47,274 nt of DNA, from the NCBI GenBank assembly GCA_001584585.1, contig LSYV01000097.1, positions 22,212 to 69,485 of the forward strand. The letters run 5' to 3'. Source of the DNA: Gonium pectorale. Lineage: Eukaryota > Chlorophyta > Chlorophyceae > Chlamydomonadales > Volvocaceae. The notes under the pieces are model-generated. The model was not told the origin of the DNA. It saw nothing but the letters and a program-made list of their open reading frames with translations, and searched no databases. Shown piece by piece: positions 32,179 to 43,422 of the stretch (its first letter is position 1; each line of letters starts with the position of its first letter). Made by a program: the position numbers and the translations under genes.

Positions 32179-35100
32179 ATGTCAGGCTTCACGCCAGGGG
32201 CGCACGTGCCAGGATTCCGGCCACTGCCCCGGGCGGCCGGCGGGCCCGTTCTTGGTATGACAGCCCACATAGCTGTCGTTCACGCAGCCTCAAGGAGCCA
32301 TGAGAGGACACTTGGCGTCCTGCATTGCGGCACGTGGGTGCTAGTATCCCGGCCACCCAGCCGCAATCATGCGACCGCCGGTGGAGGCGCCCGCGGGCGG
32401 GCGCGGGGCGTTGCGGTGTCGGCCGGTGCGCGGGCGTCGCACGCGCCGGCGGTGGTGGTTGTGGAATCGCCCACGAAGGCAAAAAAAATCCAGGGTTTCT
32501 TGGGAGACCAGTACAAGGTGCGGGAGGCCCGTTGTACTGGAGCCGGTGCTCCTGGTCTACCCCACTGGACCTCGCCACGCATTTGGATCCCCACCCCTTG
32601 CTCCCAGTGCTTCCGGTCGCGCATGAGTGCCGCCCCATCATGCCGCGGTGGGCGTGCCGGGGTCGTGCATGCCGCGTTGCGCCCCAACAGGAGGCAGGCT
32701 GGGGCGGGTTGCTGCGTGCGCATCCCTACCGGTAGCCCTAGTGCCCAGGGGCCACATGGCAGGTGCAGTTCGCGGGTCCACGGGTCACCCCGCTCTGCCG
32801 CTCCCCCGACCGCCCCCGGGCCCCCTCTCTCGCACCCTTTAATCCCCCGAGCTTGCAGGTCCTGGCCAGCTACGGCCACGTGCGCGACCTGCCGCCCCGC
32901 GACGGCTCGGTGCAGCCGGACGCGGGCTTTTCCATGTCCTGGGAGCTCAGCGCGGGCGCGGGGCCGCGGCTGGCGGAGATCGAGGCGGCGGCGGCCGGCA
33001 GTCCGCTGCTGCTGCTGGCAACGGACCCGGACCGCGAGGGGGAGGCCATTTCATGGCACATCGAGGAGGAGCTGCGGGTGGGCCGGGGCGGGGCGCACTG
33101 GGGCCTTGGGTGCGGACACTGCAGGGAGGAGGAGGAGGAGGAGGGTAGCGGAGTGTGCACGGGCTGGGATGAGCGGGAGAGACAGCATTCCCGGGTTTCG
33201 GGGTCCCCTGCGGGTCAAGCGGGGCCGGCAGGCGTGAGGCGTGCGGGTGTGTGGCGGTTGCTCCTTTTGCTAGTACGGTGTGGTGTCGGGGTGTCGATCT
33301 GTCGGCACAGCGCAGCCGGCTTTGGATGCGGTGTGTCGTGTGCTACCACGAGTGGGCCCTTCTGGATGAGGGCGGGGATGGGCGGGTGTGGGCGGGGATG
33401 GGCAAGGGCGGTGCCGCGATCTGGCCTGAAACACCTTTGGGACCTGACAAGTGAGAACGCAGCGTTGTATGCAAGCGCGTGCTTGACGCGACACTTGCTG
33501 ATACCTTGGGGCGAGTTGTGGTTAGGAAGCATGTTGACCCGGCCCGCCCCCGTCCAACCGCCGAGCGGGAACAGGAGGGCATGCGCGGTGCGGCCGACGG
33601 CTGAGGCCTTTCCTAGTGGCATGCTTCCGAACGCCAACCACCCCAACCAACCGCCAATGTACGGTTGTTGCAGCGACGCGGCGTACTGCGCAAGGTGGGC
33701 GCTGTACAGCGCATCACGTTCACTGAGATCACCAAGTCCGCCATCACGGCCGCTCTCGCCAAGGGGCGGCAGGTGGGTACCAGCGGTGCTAGGAATGGGT
33801 AGAACGCCAGCTGCAGTCGTGTGGAAAGAGAGTACGGAGGGTGGCATTGCCCCGACCGGGGTGCACGGTAACCCATCATGCCGTGAGCCACAGGCGCGGT
33901 GCCTTGGCATTCGGACTTGACGCCCGCCGGCCATCCTTCCGAAAGGGAAGTAGTGTCGCGGGTACAGAGTGTACCAGTGGTGCTACCTGGCGGCAAATGA
34001 TGGCACCTGCCTCAAGCGACCCGTGGGTCATGGGTCCAAATTCCTGCAATTGCAGGTGAGCCAGCCACTAGTGGATGCGTACCTTGCCCGCCGCGCGCTG
34101 GATTACCTGGTGGGATTCCACCTGTCGCCAGTGCTGTGGAGAAAGCTGCCCGGGGCAAGGTCCGCAGGTGCGTTGCGTCTGGGTGGTTGAACTGTGCCAG
34201 AGATGCAAATGGGCCGCAAGAGCGCGAATTGGGTTGTACTACGGGGGTTCCATTTGTAAATGTAGTTACAGTTGTCATATCAATAAGTACAGCGGAACCG
34301 CAAGTCTGATTGAAGGAATACAAGTTTGTGCAAAATGTCACCGCCGGGACTCGAACCCGGGTCGCGTGGGGCCATTCAAGTTGTGAAAGCCACGTATCCT
34401 AACCGCCTAGACTACGGTGACGCATGCAACATTTGCTATTCTCAGAATATTATACTGGGCGCAACGAATGTGGTGCACACGCCCCGCGTTTTTTGGTTTT
34501 CGACGAACGGCAGATTGGGTCCCTCAAGCGTCGGAGGTCCTTGTATCCGGGGGGGGGTGGAGGTGTGCTGCAAGCGCTCTCTCTCTTCTCCTAAGTCTGC
34601 TCCTCCCCCTGCCGGCCTCTCTTCCCCCTGCCGGCCTCTCTTTTTACCTCGGCATCCCTCTCTTTCCCCAACCTCTCTCTTTTTCCACCTCTTTCTTGCT
34701 CCCCCATCTTTTACTTTGGTTGTTGAATGTGCTTGGCCAGTGTTCCGTTACTGGGGCAGTCTGCCGGTGCCCACCGAGCAATCATGAACTCTTGATCTTT
34801 GGCATGGGCATCGCCTACTTCATGTCGGGTTTCCCAGCGCTCTCTCTCTCTCGGCCCCTACCTTGCGGGCGGCGGAGGCGGGCGGTGCGCCCTCCCACAC
34901 GCGGCTGACCGCCCCACGGAGCGCTGGTGCACGCGGACGCGGAAGACAGCGGAGCGCTCCCCACTCGCTCAACTCCGCGTCAACTCCCCACTCGCTCCCG
35001 TGCCGCCATCCCCCTCCGCCGCTGCCGCCACCGCCGCCGGCGCCGCCACGGCAGCGCCGCCGCGCCGCCACACGTCCGCACGTCCGCGCGCTGCCCCCTG

Positions 35101-38100
35101 GCCACACTCCGGGGCCCGCCGCTCTCTCACCACCGCCCACCGCCCCTCGGCCCCTCCGCGCCCCGCAGGCCGCGTGCAGTCCGTGGCGCTGCGCCTCGTG
35201 TGCGAGCGGGAGGCGGCCATCGAGCGCTTCTCCCCCACGCCATACTGGTCCCTAGCCGCCGCCCTGGAGCCGCCGGCGCCGGCGGGGCGGGGGCAGGGCC
35301 AGCCGGGCGCCGGCGCGGCCTTCACCGCCAAGCTGACGCACGTGGACGGGAGGCGGCTGGGCCAGCTGGCGATTGGCAGCGAGGAGCAGGCCGCGGAGCT
35401 GGCGCAGCGCCTGCGGGTGGGCTGGGCTGGGCTCGCACGGGGGCACAAGGGCGAGGGGTGTGAAGATATGGTGTTGTCGGGGGCGTGGGGGGAGGTTATA
35501 GGGACGAGGGAGGGGCATGTAAGTGGTTTGGGTGCGGATTGGCATGGCAGGTCGATGCCAGTTTGGCGCCGGTTCGTCGCGTGGCGTACGCTGTCTCGCC
35601 TCATGGCCTTGGTTAACTTGCGCCGCACCCACGGCCCCCAGCCCGTCGCTCCACGGATGCCCCCTCTCCCCGGACTGAGTACCCCCCTCTCCCCGGACTG
35701 AGTATCGCCCTCTCCCGCCCGTCGTTGTTCCCCTCAACTGCTTCTTACCCCGGTAGACTGCGATGGAGACCCGTGCCTTCTCCTCAACCGTTTGCTTCTG
35801 AAACCCCACTCATCCTCCCTCCCTGACCTCGCTGCGCCGCGCCCGCCAGTCCGGCCCGGTGGTGGTGTCACGCGTCTCCCGCCGGCGCGTGCATCGCAAC
35901 CCCTCCGCGCCCTTCACCACCTCCAGCCTGCAGCAGGAGGCCAGCAGGCGGCTGGGCTTCGGGGCGGCGCGCACCATGCGGCTGGCGCAGCAGCTGTACG
36001 AGGGAGCAGGTGGGTGGGCCGGGGCCGCCCTGGGGGGGGGGTGGAGGGGCGCGCTCCGGGGTGGATCATGGGGGTACCGTGCGGCCGGGCGGGTGGCTTG
36101 TGTACGGTACAGCAGATTCTTTTGGGAGGGAGGAGGGAGGGAGGGAGGGAGGCAGAAAGGGAGGGAGGGCACGGAGTCTGACTCAGATGCACTCGGGGGC
36201 GTCAAGTGGAGGGTGTGGGTGCGGCGGTAATGTCCGGCCGGCCCTGCCCTCCACGGCGGCCGCAGCCGTCAGGACGCCTCCCAACTCACTGCCCTCCTCC
36301 CCTGCCTCCATCGCGCAGGCACGGGACCGCAGGCCTCTTGACCACCAACTCCATCCCCACCCCGCCGCCGCCGTGCCTACACTACCCTACGCTTCGGTCA
36401 TTGCCCAGCTAGCCAACTGACTGAGCAACCCACTGCCCCCCTCCCCCCTTCAAAACCCCTTTCCTCCCCCCCCNNNNNNNNNNNNNNNNNNNNNNNNNNN
36501 NNNNNNNNNNNNNNNNNNNNNNNNNNNNNNNNNNNNNNNNNNNNNNNNNNNNNNNNNNNNNNNNNNNNNNNNNNNNNNNNNNNNNNNNNNNNNNNNNNNN
36601 NNNNNNNNNNNNNNNNNNNNNNNNNNNNNNNNNNNNNNNNNNNNNNNNNNNNNNNNNNNNNNNNNNNNNNNNNNNNNNNNNNNNNNNNNNNNNNNNNNNN
36701 NNNNNNNNNNNNNNNNNNNNNNNNNNNNNNNNNNNNNNNNNNNNNNNNNNNNNNNNNNNNNNNNNNNNNNNNNNNNNNNNNNNNNNNNNNNNNNNNNNNN
36801 NNNNNNNNNNNNNNNNNNNNNNNNNNNNNNNNNNNNNNNNNNNNNNNNNNNNNNNNNNNNNNNNNNNNNNNNNNNNNNNNNNNNNNNNNNNNNNNNNNNN
36901 NNNNNNNNNNNNNNNNNNNNNNNNNNNNNNNNNNNNNNNNNNNNNNNNNNNNNNNNNNNNNNNNNNNNNNNNNNNNNNNNNNNNNNNNNNNNNNNNNNNN
37001 NNNNNNNNNNNNNNNNNNNNNNNNNNNNNNNNNNNNNNNNNNNNNNNNNNNNNNNNNNNNNNNNNNNNNNNNNNNNNNNNNNNNNNNNNNNNNNNNNNNN
37101 NNNNNNNNNNNNNNNNNNNNNNNNNNNNNNNNNNNNNNNNNNNNNNNNNNNNNNNNNNNNNNNNNNNNNNNNNNACGATCCCCGGCCCCCACAAACCCCC
37201 ACCCCACGATCCCCCACCCCACGACCCCCCGCCCCTGCGCAGGAGGGCGCGGTGCTGCGGAGCCGCTCCGTGGTCGCCACCCCGCACGCCACCCGGCCGC
37301 CGCCCCGCTTCACGGAGGCCAGCCTGGTGCGGGCGCTGGAGGAGCGCGGCATTGGCCGCCCCTCCACCTACGCGCCCATCATGAGCCTGCTGCAGGTGGG
37401 GCGGAGGAGGGGGGCGGAGATGTGGGCGGGGACCCGGGGAGGGGGGGGGGGTTGCCCGGTCCGGGGCGGGTTCGGGTCCGCTTCAGGTTCGGGTTCCGGT
37501 TCAGGCGCGGCTGCATGTGCAAGTCCGGCCCGTGTCGGGGCGGGCTGCGGTGGACCCCCGGGGGACCACATATCGCCGTGAGTCGCGCATACCAGTGGCA
37601 GTACCTGACGCGTCCGACCCCCAACTGGCTGGACCCACACGGTGGCACCTCGCTGCGCCCACCCCCCGTCAGCAACGCCGGAGCCGTGCCTTGCCTTCCC
37701 TGTCCTTGCTCCGCCCTGCGCCCATCCTTGCCCCTCCGTCCCTCCGCTCCTCCGTCCCTCCGCCCCTCCGCCTGGCCCCCCGCCTCACTTAAAACCCCCC
37801 GCCTCACTCGCACATGACCGCGGCTACGTGTGCCCTCCATACCAATGCCCCCCACCCCCACCCCGCCCCTCGTTGGCCCTCCGCTCCTCTCCCTTCCACC
37901 CCCCGACAGGACCGCGGCTACGTGTGCCGCGAGGGCCGCTCGCTGCTGCCCACCAGCCTGGGCCGAGTGCTGACGGCCTTCCTGGAGCGCTACTTTGGCG
38001 GCGTGGTGGACTACACCTTCACCTCCGACCTGGAGGCCCAGCTGGACGACGTGGCGGGTGGGGGCAGGGGGAGGGGAGCGGGGGGCGGGGGGAAAGTGAA

Positions 38101-41100
38101 GAAGGGAAACGGGGCGGTGGGGGCCGGGGCGGGGCTTGGGGCGGGGGATAGTGCAGAAGGGAAACGGGCCGGGGGCTAGGCGCGGGGCGGGAGCATCACC
38201 TTGATACGGGGAGGGCCCGTCTGCTCGTATACCTCGCCCGCCATGCCCTGTACTCGGCGCCCTACTGGAAACATCACACCCCTGGGTATGTGTCTCTGTA
38301 GAGGTTGCCTTCCCCGTTTCTGGTTCTCTTTTTTTCTTCATAGATTGCAAGGGTGGAGGCGGCACCCCCCTCGTACTGGGTTGGTCCTGATTTCGCAGTG
38401 GGCGTAGGGGTGGGGTGGAGGCTGGTGGGCGGCAGGGGGGGTGGGCGGGTCTGGTGCCGCCCAGGAGGCTGTGCGGCGCGTGCGTGCATTCTGTGTTGAA
38501 AAGGAACAACGCATACGACGAGCGTAAGCGCGAAAGCGATTCTGCTGATTCTGGGTGCATTCTGTGTGTGGTGTGTGTGGTGTCGTGGCTGTAAGCCCGG
38601 GTCCCTGCTTTCGCTGCCTGACTGTGCAGGCGGCAAGGCGGCGTGGCGGCTGGTGCTGTCGTCCTTCTGGTCGCCCTTCCAGACGGCCGTGGCGGCCATG
38701 GCGGCGATCCGAACAACCCAGGTGTTCGACGCACTGGACGCGGACCTCGAGTACTTCCTCTTCCCGCGAAGGCCGGATCAGAGCGCCTCCCCGGCGGCGG
38801 CGCTGCCGCCCGCCGCCGCTGACGGCGCCGCCATTGACGTCGTCGCGACAGAGGTGCCCAGGCCAACACCGTCGGCGCCGCCGGTGGCGGATGCAGATGC
38901 GGGGGCGGGACCGGCGTCGTCGTCGTCGCTGTCGGCGCTGCACGACCCGCGGGTCTGTCCCAAGTGCGGCCGCGGGCGGCTGGTCCTCAAGCCGTCGCGC
39001 TTCGGCGGCTTCATCGGCTGCAGCCTGTACGCGGACGAGCAAGTGCGCTGCGACTACGGCCGGCCGCTGCTGCCCGTTATGCAGGACGGTGGGGCCGCTG
39101 GGGCAGGGCGCGGGCAGGGGGTGCCGGAAATTGGGGCGCGGGGGGCTGTTGGGGCTGCTGGGGCCGCTGGGAGCCCCCGCTGCGGTCGGATCGAGCGCGT
39201 TTGGAGCGCGGGGTCGGGCGATGGGAGTGCGAGGGCCAGTGGTTTACAGGCGGGAGCGGAAAGGAGAGGACCCGGTAGGCAGCGCCAAGCGGTAGCCCCC
39301 CACAGGGAGGCTTGCGGCGGCTGTGGGGTAGGCGCGTAGGGGGTTGTTGCGGATGTATGCACCACATTTTGTGATACGGCTGGGGCTTCGTCGCGGGCAG
39401 TCGCGAAACGAAGCGGCAACACAGCCACAGCCCTGCATTCGCGGGTCGTGTCCCGCCAGTCCTGCTCGTCCGCTCTCCCCCACAGCCTGTTCAACCAGTG
39501 CGTTCACGGTCAACCGTTTGCTCCTTTTAAACCCCCAGCCTGCTGATTCTAGCCCACCCTCGTCAAACCTGACCTGTGCCCTCCGACTTCCCTCACCCCA
39601 CCTGCCATGTCAGTCGCATCTGCCGGAGGTTCGGATGCCGCCGAGGGCGGCGCGGCGTCCCCCGTCTCCGCCGCCGCCACCGAGCGCCTGCTGGGGCAGC
39701 ACCCCGAGACCGGCGAGCCCGTGTACGTCAAACTGGGGCCGTACGGGCTTTACGTACAGCAGGGCGAGGCGGCCAAGGAGCCGGCGGCGCCGGCCAAGAA
39801 GAAGAAGGCCGCGGCCAAGAAGGCCACGAAGAAAACGAGGGCCGGGAAGGGGAAGAAGGCGGCGGGGGAGGAGGGCGCGTCGGAGGAGGAGGAGCGCGCG
39901 GGCGGCGCTGAGGCGGGGGAGGCGGAGGCGGAAGCGCCGGCCGAGGCTGGGGTGGCGCCCGGGAAGCCCAAGAGGGCCTCCATCCCAAAGGCAAAGGTGC
40001 GCTGGGCGGCGTCCCTGGGCTGTGTCATATCCTTGCAGGTCTCCGCCCTGTGCTCACTGTGCTTACTACGGTATGCTCTCTCTCCCACGCGCTCTGTCGT
40101 GTCTGTCTGAATGGCTGTCTGCGATGGCCGGAACGGCCGAGCTGCGCAGCCGCCCGGGGCAATGGCCCTCACCGCACCGCGTGCGGAGCTGTACACGGCC
40201 CACGGCCAGAGCGAAAGCCGCCACCAGACCCATCCTCAGCACGCAGCTCGTCACCACACGCCACACCGCGCAGGGCCTGACGCTGTCGTCGGTGAGCCTG
40301 GAGGCGGCGCTGGCGCTGCTGGCGCTGCCCCGCACGCTGGGCGCCCACCCCGGCGACGGGCAGCCCGTGGTCGCCAGCACGGGCCCCTTCGGGCCCTACG
40401 TGGCGCACGGGGGGGTGTCGGCCAGCCTGGGCCGCAGGGCCACCCCGCAGGTGGGGACGGGGGGAGAGGGTTGGAAGGCATTCTCAGTAGGGAGGGGGTG
40501 TGGTGGGGAGGGCGTGACCGGGGGCGGGTGGGTGGGCTGCACGGCTGGCGGTGTAGTGGCTTGTCATAGCGGGGCTGGCGGGGGGGGGGAGGGCGGGGCG
40601 GGGAGCGGACGGGGCTTGGCGGGACTTGGCGGGACTTGGCAGGGCTTGGGCGGCACTTGGCGGGGGGGGATATATGCCCTGCCTCAATGTTCGCTGCAGC
40701 GCCTGGGGGGCGTGATGCTCCGCGTAGCAGCTTGCCCCACGGGCTATGACCCCCACTCCCTGCGTTACGCCCCCTCCCGAGCGTCCCGTACTCACCATCT
40801 ACCGTACTAACGGTGCACTACAACGGTGCACTACCGGTACAACGGTGCCCCCGCGCCCCACCAGGAAGTGGACCTGGCCCTGGCGCTTGAGCTGCTGGAC
40901 GCCAAGCGCAGGCGGCAGGCGGAGCGCGAGGCCAAGGGCCTGCCGCCGCGGGGCGGAAGGCGCACGCCCGCAGCCAAGGGCAAGGCCGCAAAGCCCACAA
41001 AGCCCGCAAAGCCCGCAAAGGCTGAAGGGAAGAAGGTAGCCAAGGCGGAGGCCGCTGAAGGGCCGGGCCCCGCGGCAGCGGGTAGCAAGGTGCGGCGGCG

Positions 41101-42094
41101 GGCCTCCATATCTATCTTACCCGCTCACATGTGTCGGTCACTGTTCCCCGGGCCCCCTCTTGCGACACCGCACTCAACCGCGTCACCAGCGGTACCCAAA
41201 GCTGGCTTTCCGTCATAGTCTGGTCGCCAGCCGGGTGCCACACGCGGGAAGGCGGGCAGAAACCGGGTCGCTTTTGGGGAATTGCGCCCATGGCTCCTCG
41301 CCGCTTTCCCCTCTACGTTAGTCCAGGCGCCCACGCTCCGTTCCGCGCCTGACCCCACCGTATTCCGCTTCCCGTCGCCCTTCACCCTCCAGCCAACTCA
41401 ACTACACGCAATTGGCGTATGGGGCCCCCTTGCCTTCATCAACCTATAACACCTGTAACCCAACCATGACCATGCTGCCCGAACGTGACCGCAGCAGCCG
41501 CCTCCGGCCCCCTCCGCCTACACGCTGTTCATGCGCCGGCGCTGGCAGGCCGCCAAGGAGGCCGACCCGGGTGCGTCCTACCGAGAGGAGGTCAGCCGCA
41601 TCGCCGCCGAGTGGCGGGGGCTGGGGGCCGAGGGGCAGCGCCGTTTCGGCGAGGAGGCAGCTGCGGCAGCGGCGGAAGCTGAGGAGGCGGATGTGGGTGC
41701 GGAAGCGAGTGACAAGGAGCGGCAAGAAGCTGTGCCTGCGCCAAAGCGCCGGGCGGCATCGGCGGCGTCTGGGGCCACAGCCAGCAGCGGAGGCGGCGGC
41801 GGCGGGGGCGCGCGCAAGAAGGCCGCCGCTGTGACGGTAAGTGCATCGAGGAGTCGCAAGGCAGCTGCCGCTAGCGCCGCCGCCGGATCGGCCGCCGGCG
41901 GCGCCGCCACCGCCACCGCCGCTGCTGCCGCCGCCGGCACCAAGCCTCGCTCCAACCCCTTCATGGCGTTCTGTGCGGAACGGCGGCCCGCCCTCAAGGC
42001 GACGCACCCGGGGGCCGGCATGGCCGAGATGGGGCGGCTGCTGGGGGCGGCCTGGAAGGAGCTGAGCGACCAGGAAAAGGCGGCGTACCGCTGA
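32179..42094 (+). CDS. Bacterial-type (type IA) DNA topoisomerase I with two C-terminal HMG boxes
   Basis: Visible exons: 32179-32517, 32859-33077, 33674-33772, 34056-34167, 35169-35416, 35850-36009, [gap], 37243-37395, 37910-38057, 38630-39088, 39614-39996, 40274-40450, 40865-41089, 41495-42094, all phase-consistent. [26 protein letters not shown] (Glu96) and [16 protein letters not shown] (D169, D171, E173). Then [15 protein letters not shown] and RVQSVALRL. The catalytic tyrosine is in [13 protein letters not shown] (codon 37369-37371). A four-Cys ribbon follows ([23 protein letters not shown]), two TopA C-terminal repeats ([39 protein letters not shown]), Lys/Ala-rich tails, and two HMG boxes ([34 protein letters not shown]). 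It relaxes negatively supercoiled DNA by family; organelle targeting is inferred from plant homologues. The start codon is uncertain. The exon with the conserved ITYMRTD-type segment is hidden or lost in the 701-N gap. Confidence 0.9.
34336..34421 (-). tRNA. tRNA-Glu (anticodon UUC) with a 13-nt intron
   Basis: Read on the minus strand, GTCACCG pairs with CGGTGAC as a 7-bp acceptor stem. T8 and A9 follow, then the Glu-type D arm GTCTAGGCGGTTAGGATA. The anticodon stem CGTGG/CCACG closes the loop CTTTCAC with anticodon TTC. The T arm is CCGGG-TTCGAGT-CCCGG and the discriminator is A. The gene order requires removal of 13 bases (plus-strand 34371-34383) inserted after position 37, the canonical site of nuclear tRNA introns. 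A TTTT run follows immediately (plus-strand 34332-34335), suiting Pol III termination. The gene lies antisense inside an intron of the topoisomerase gene (34168-35168). Confidence 0.93.
36474..37174. other. Assembly gap (701 N)
   Basis: Unknown bases inside the topoisomerase gene. At least one exon, covering the segment after LAQQLYEGA and before the [14 protein letters not shown] block, should lie here or be damaged at the left edge. A candidate left-edge exon from 36333 reads GLLTTNSI and soon stops. Confidence 1.
38208..38343 (-). repeat. Dispersed repeat A, copy 2 (intronic)
   Basis: Inverted copy of 8908-9038, in a topoisomerase intron. In both genes the element has the same orientation relative to transcription. 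Confidence 0.7.
38493..38538 (-). repeat. Dispersed repeat B, inverted copy in a topoisomerase intron
   Basis: The reverse complement contains CTTTCGCGCTTACGCTCGTC then GTATGCGTTGTTCCTTTTCA, matching the other copies with a small indel. It sits about 150 bases downstream of repeat A in the same intron. Confidence 0.78.
40465..40490 (+). repeat. Dispersed repeat C, copy in a topoisomerase intron
   Basis: GAGGGTTGGAAGGCATTCTC followed by AGTAG is identical to the copy at 25268-25293 in an intron of the 274-aa gene. It starts 15 bases after the exon end at 40450. Confidence 0.7.
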
Positions 42095-43422
42095 GAGGGG
42101 TGGGCGCGGTGGGGGGGAGCGGCTACACGGGTTGCACGGTGCACCGCTGTGGGAGGGGGCACGAACCGCGAAGAGCGAAGCATTGAGGGCGGAGCTCCGG
42201 CAGGTGGGGCAAAACGGCACCTGGCAGCCGATGCTGGTATGCCCGAAGGCGGCGGGGGAGGTCGCGCTGGCTGCTGCAGTCCCTCGGCCGAGTGCTCGCA
42301 GCGGCGCAGGCGGGGCGTGACCCGTGGCGCGGGGGCTGGCAGGGGCCTTGCTGACCACCCACGCTGAACGCCAGTCGTTGTTTACCCTTCGCACTCGGCG
42401 GAATGCTGAGCGTAGCACGGGCGTGTTTGGGGAAGGGGGGTTGGAGCTGCGGGCGGTTGAGGCTTGAGAGCCTGCCGCGGAACGACCGAAAACTACCCCC
42501 CCCCCCGCTGGGCCGTGGTTAGGACGGGCATTGTGCCGCTGTGCGATGCCGTTCGAATGCGGCCGCTGGCGAGCTCGCTCGGCCCAAGTGCGCTGCAGCT
42601 TCACTGTCGTCGAGGGGCTTTCGTAGCTTGGGACGCGGAGCCGCGGACAGATCGTGCCACTCTTGCACACGCTGACTTCCGCGGACGGTTGGATGGTGGA
42701 GCAGGGTGGTTTGCAGGGCCCGCGCACTGGTCTGTGGGGGGCTGCGGCTGCCAGCTTGTCGTATCGGCAGTCGAGGTTCACAGGACTCGCCAGGAATGTC
42801 GGGGTTGAGATTCATGTCGGACTGCTGTTCGGACCATGCTGGACATGCGGTGGCGGGAGGGGTACTGGTAGCAGCGGGGTTTCCTACCTCTCTGCCATCA
42901 GCGGACATTAATGTAGCGCAGTGTGTTAGCAATTGTGCCCTCCTCCAGTGTGACGGCACCAAGCCTGCGACATGCGGGTGCCGGCCTTCAAACTCATGGC
43001 CCCAGGCCTTTTCTCTGTTATACACATGCGTTTGGTGAATTTCCTGGCTGTACGCATGTCCTAATGTTCCAGCCAGTGGTGAGCTCGGCCCAGGCGTCAG
43101 TTTCCACGCAAGTGGCTATGTACCCAGCCTTTTACTTTCCGCTATTGCATGAGTTGAAATTAATATTCGTTTGAGCACAGGCATGGGATAAGCACGCAGT
43201 CCGCGACGGTGACACACCTGCTACTGTAGCAACCGCAGACCAGGAGAAGGTCGGTTCCTGATGTACTACGATTCGAAGTCCTATAAAACGGCCCCCCTGA
43301 GCCCTGACATACAAAGTTCTCTCTAGAGGTTCTCGCCCCAGGTACACCTGTTACATACCGCAGACAGACGTAGACGGTACCAAAAGTAGAAGTGCCATAA
43401 CTAGACAAAGACGCTAGCAATC
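42095..43422. other. Topoisomerase 3' UTR and promoter of the coiled-coil gene
   Basis: No convincing exon. GC content falls from about 42900 onward towards the TATA-like element at 43282. No TGTAA was seen, so the 3' end of the topoisomerase transcript is undefined. Confidence 0.5.
43282..43288 (+). promoter_or_regulatory. TATA box of the coiled-coil gene
   Basis: TATAAAA, 135 bases before the ATG at 43423, in an AT-richer stretch. It would leave a 5' UTR of about 105 bases. It is the clearest TATA element in the window. Confidence 0.5.

Noticed and set aside
36398..37367. Minus-strand frames of about 300 codons across the N gap
   Set aside because: They are open only because unknown bases translate without stops.
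37379..38869. 496-codon minus-strand frame
   Set aside because: Antisense to three topoisomerase exons and to introns; no family resemblance.
41837..41842. GTAAGT inside the last topoisomerase exon as a donor site
   Set aside because: The frame stays open through it into the second HMG box and no suitable acceptor restores the same frame; kept as exon, though minor splicing is possible.
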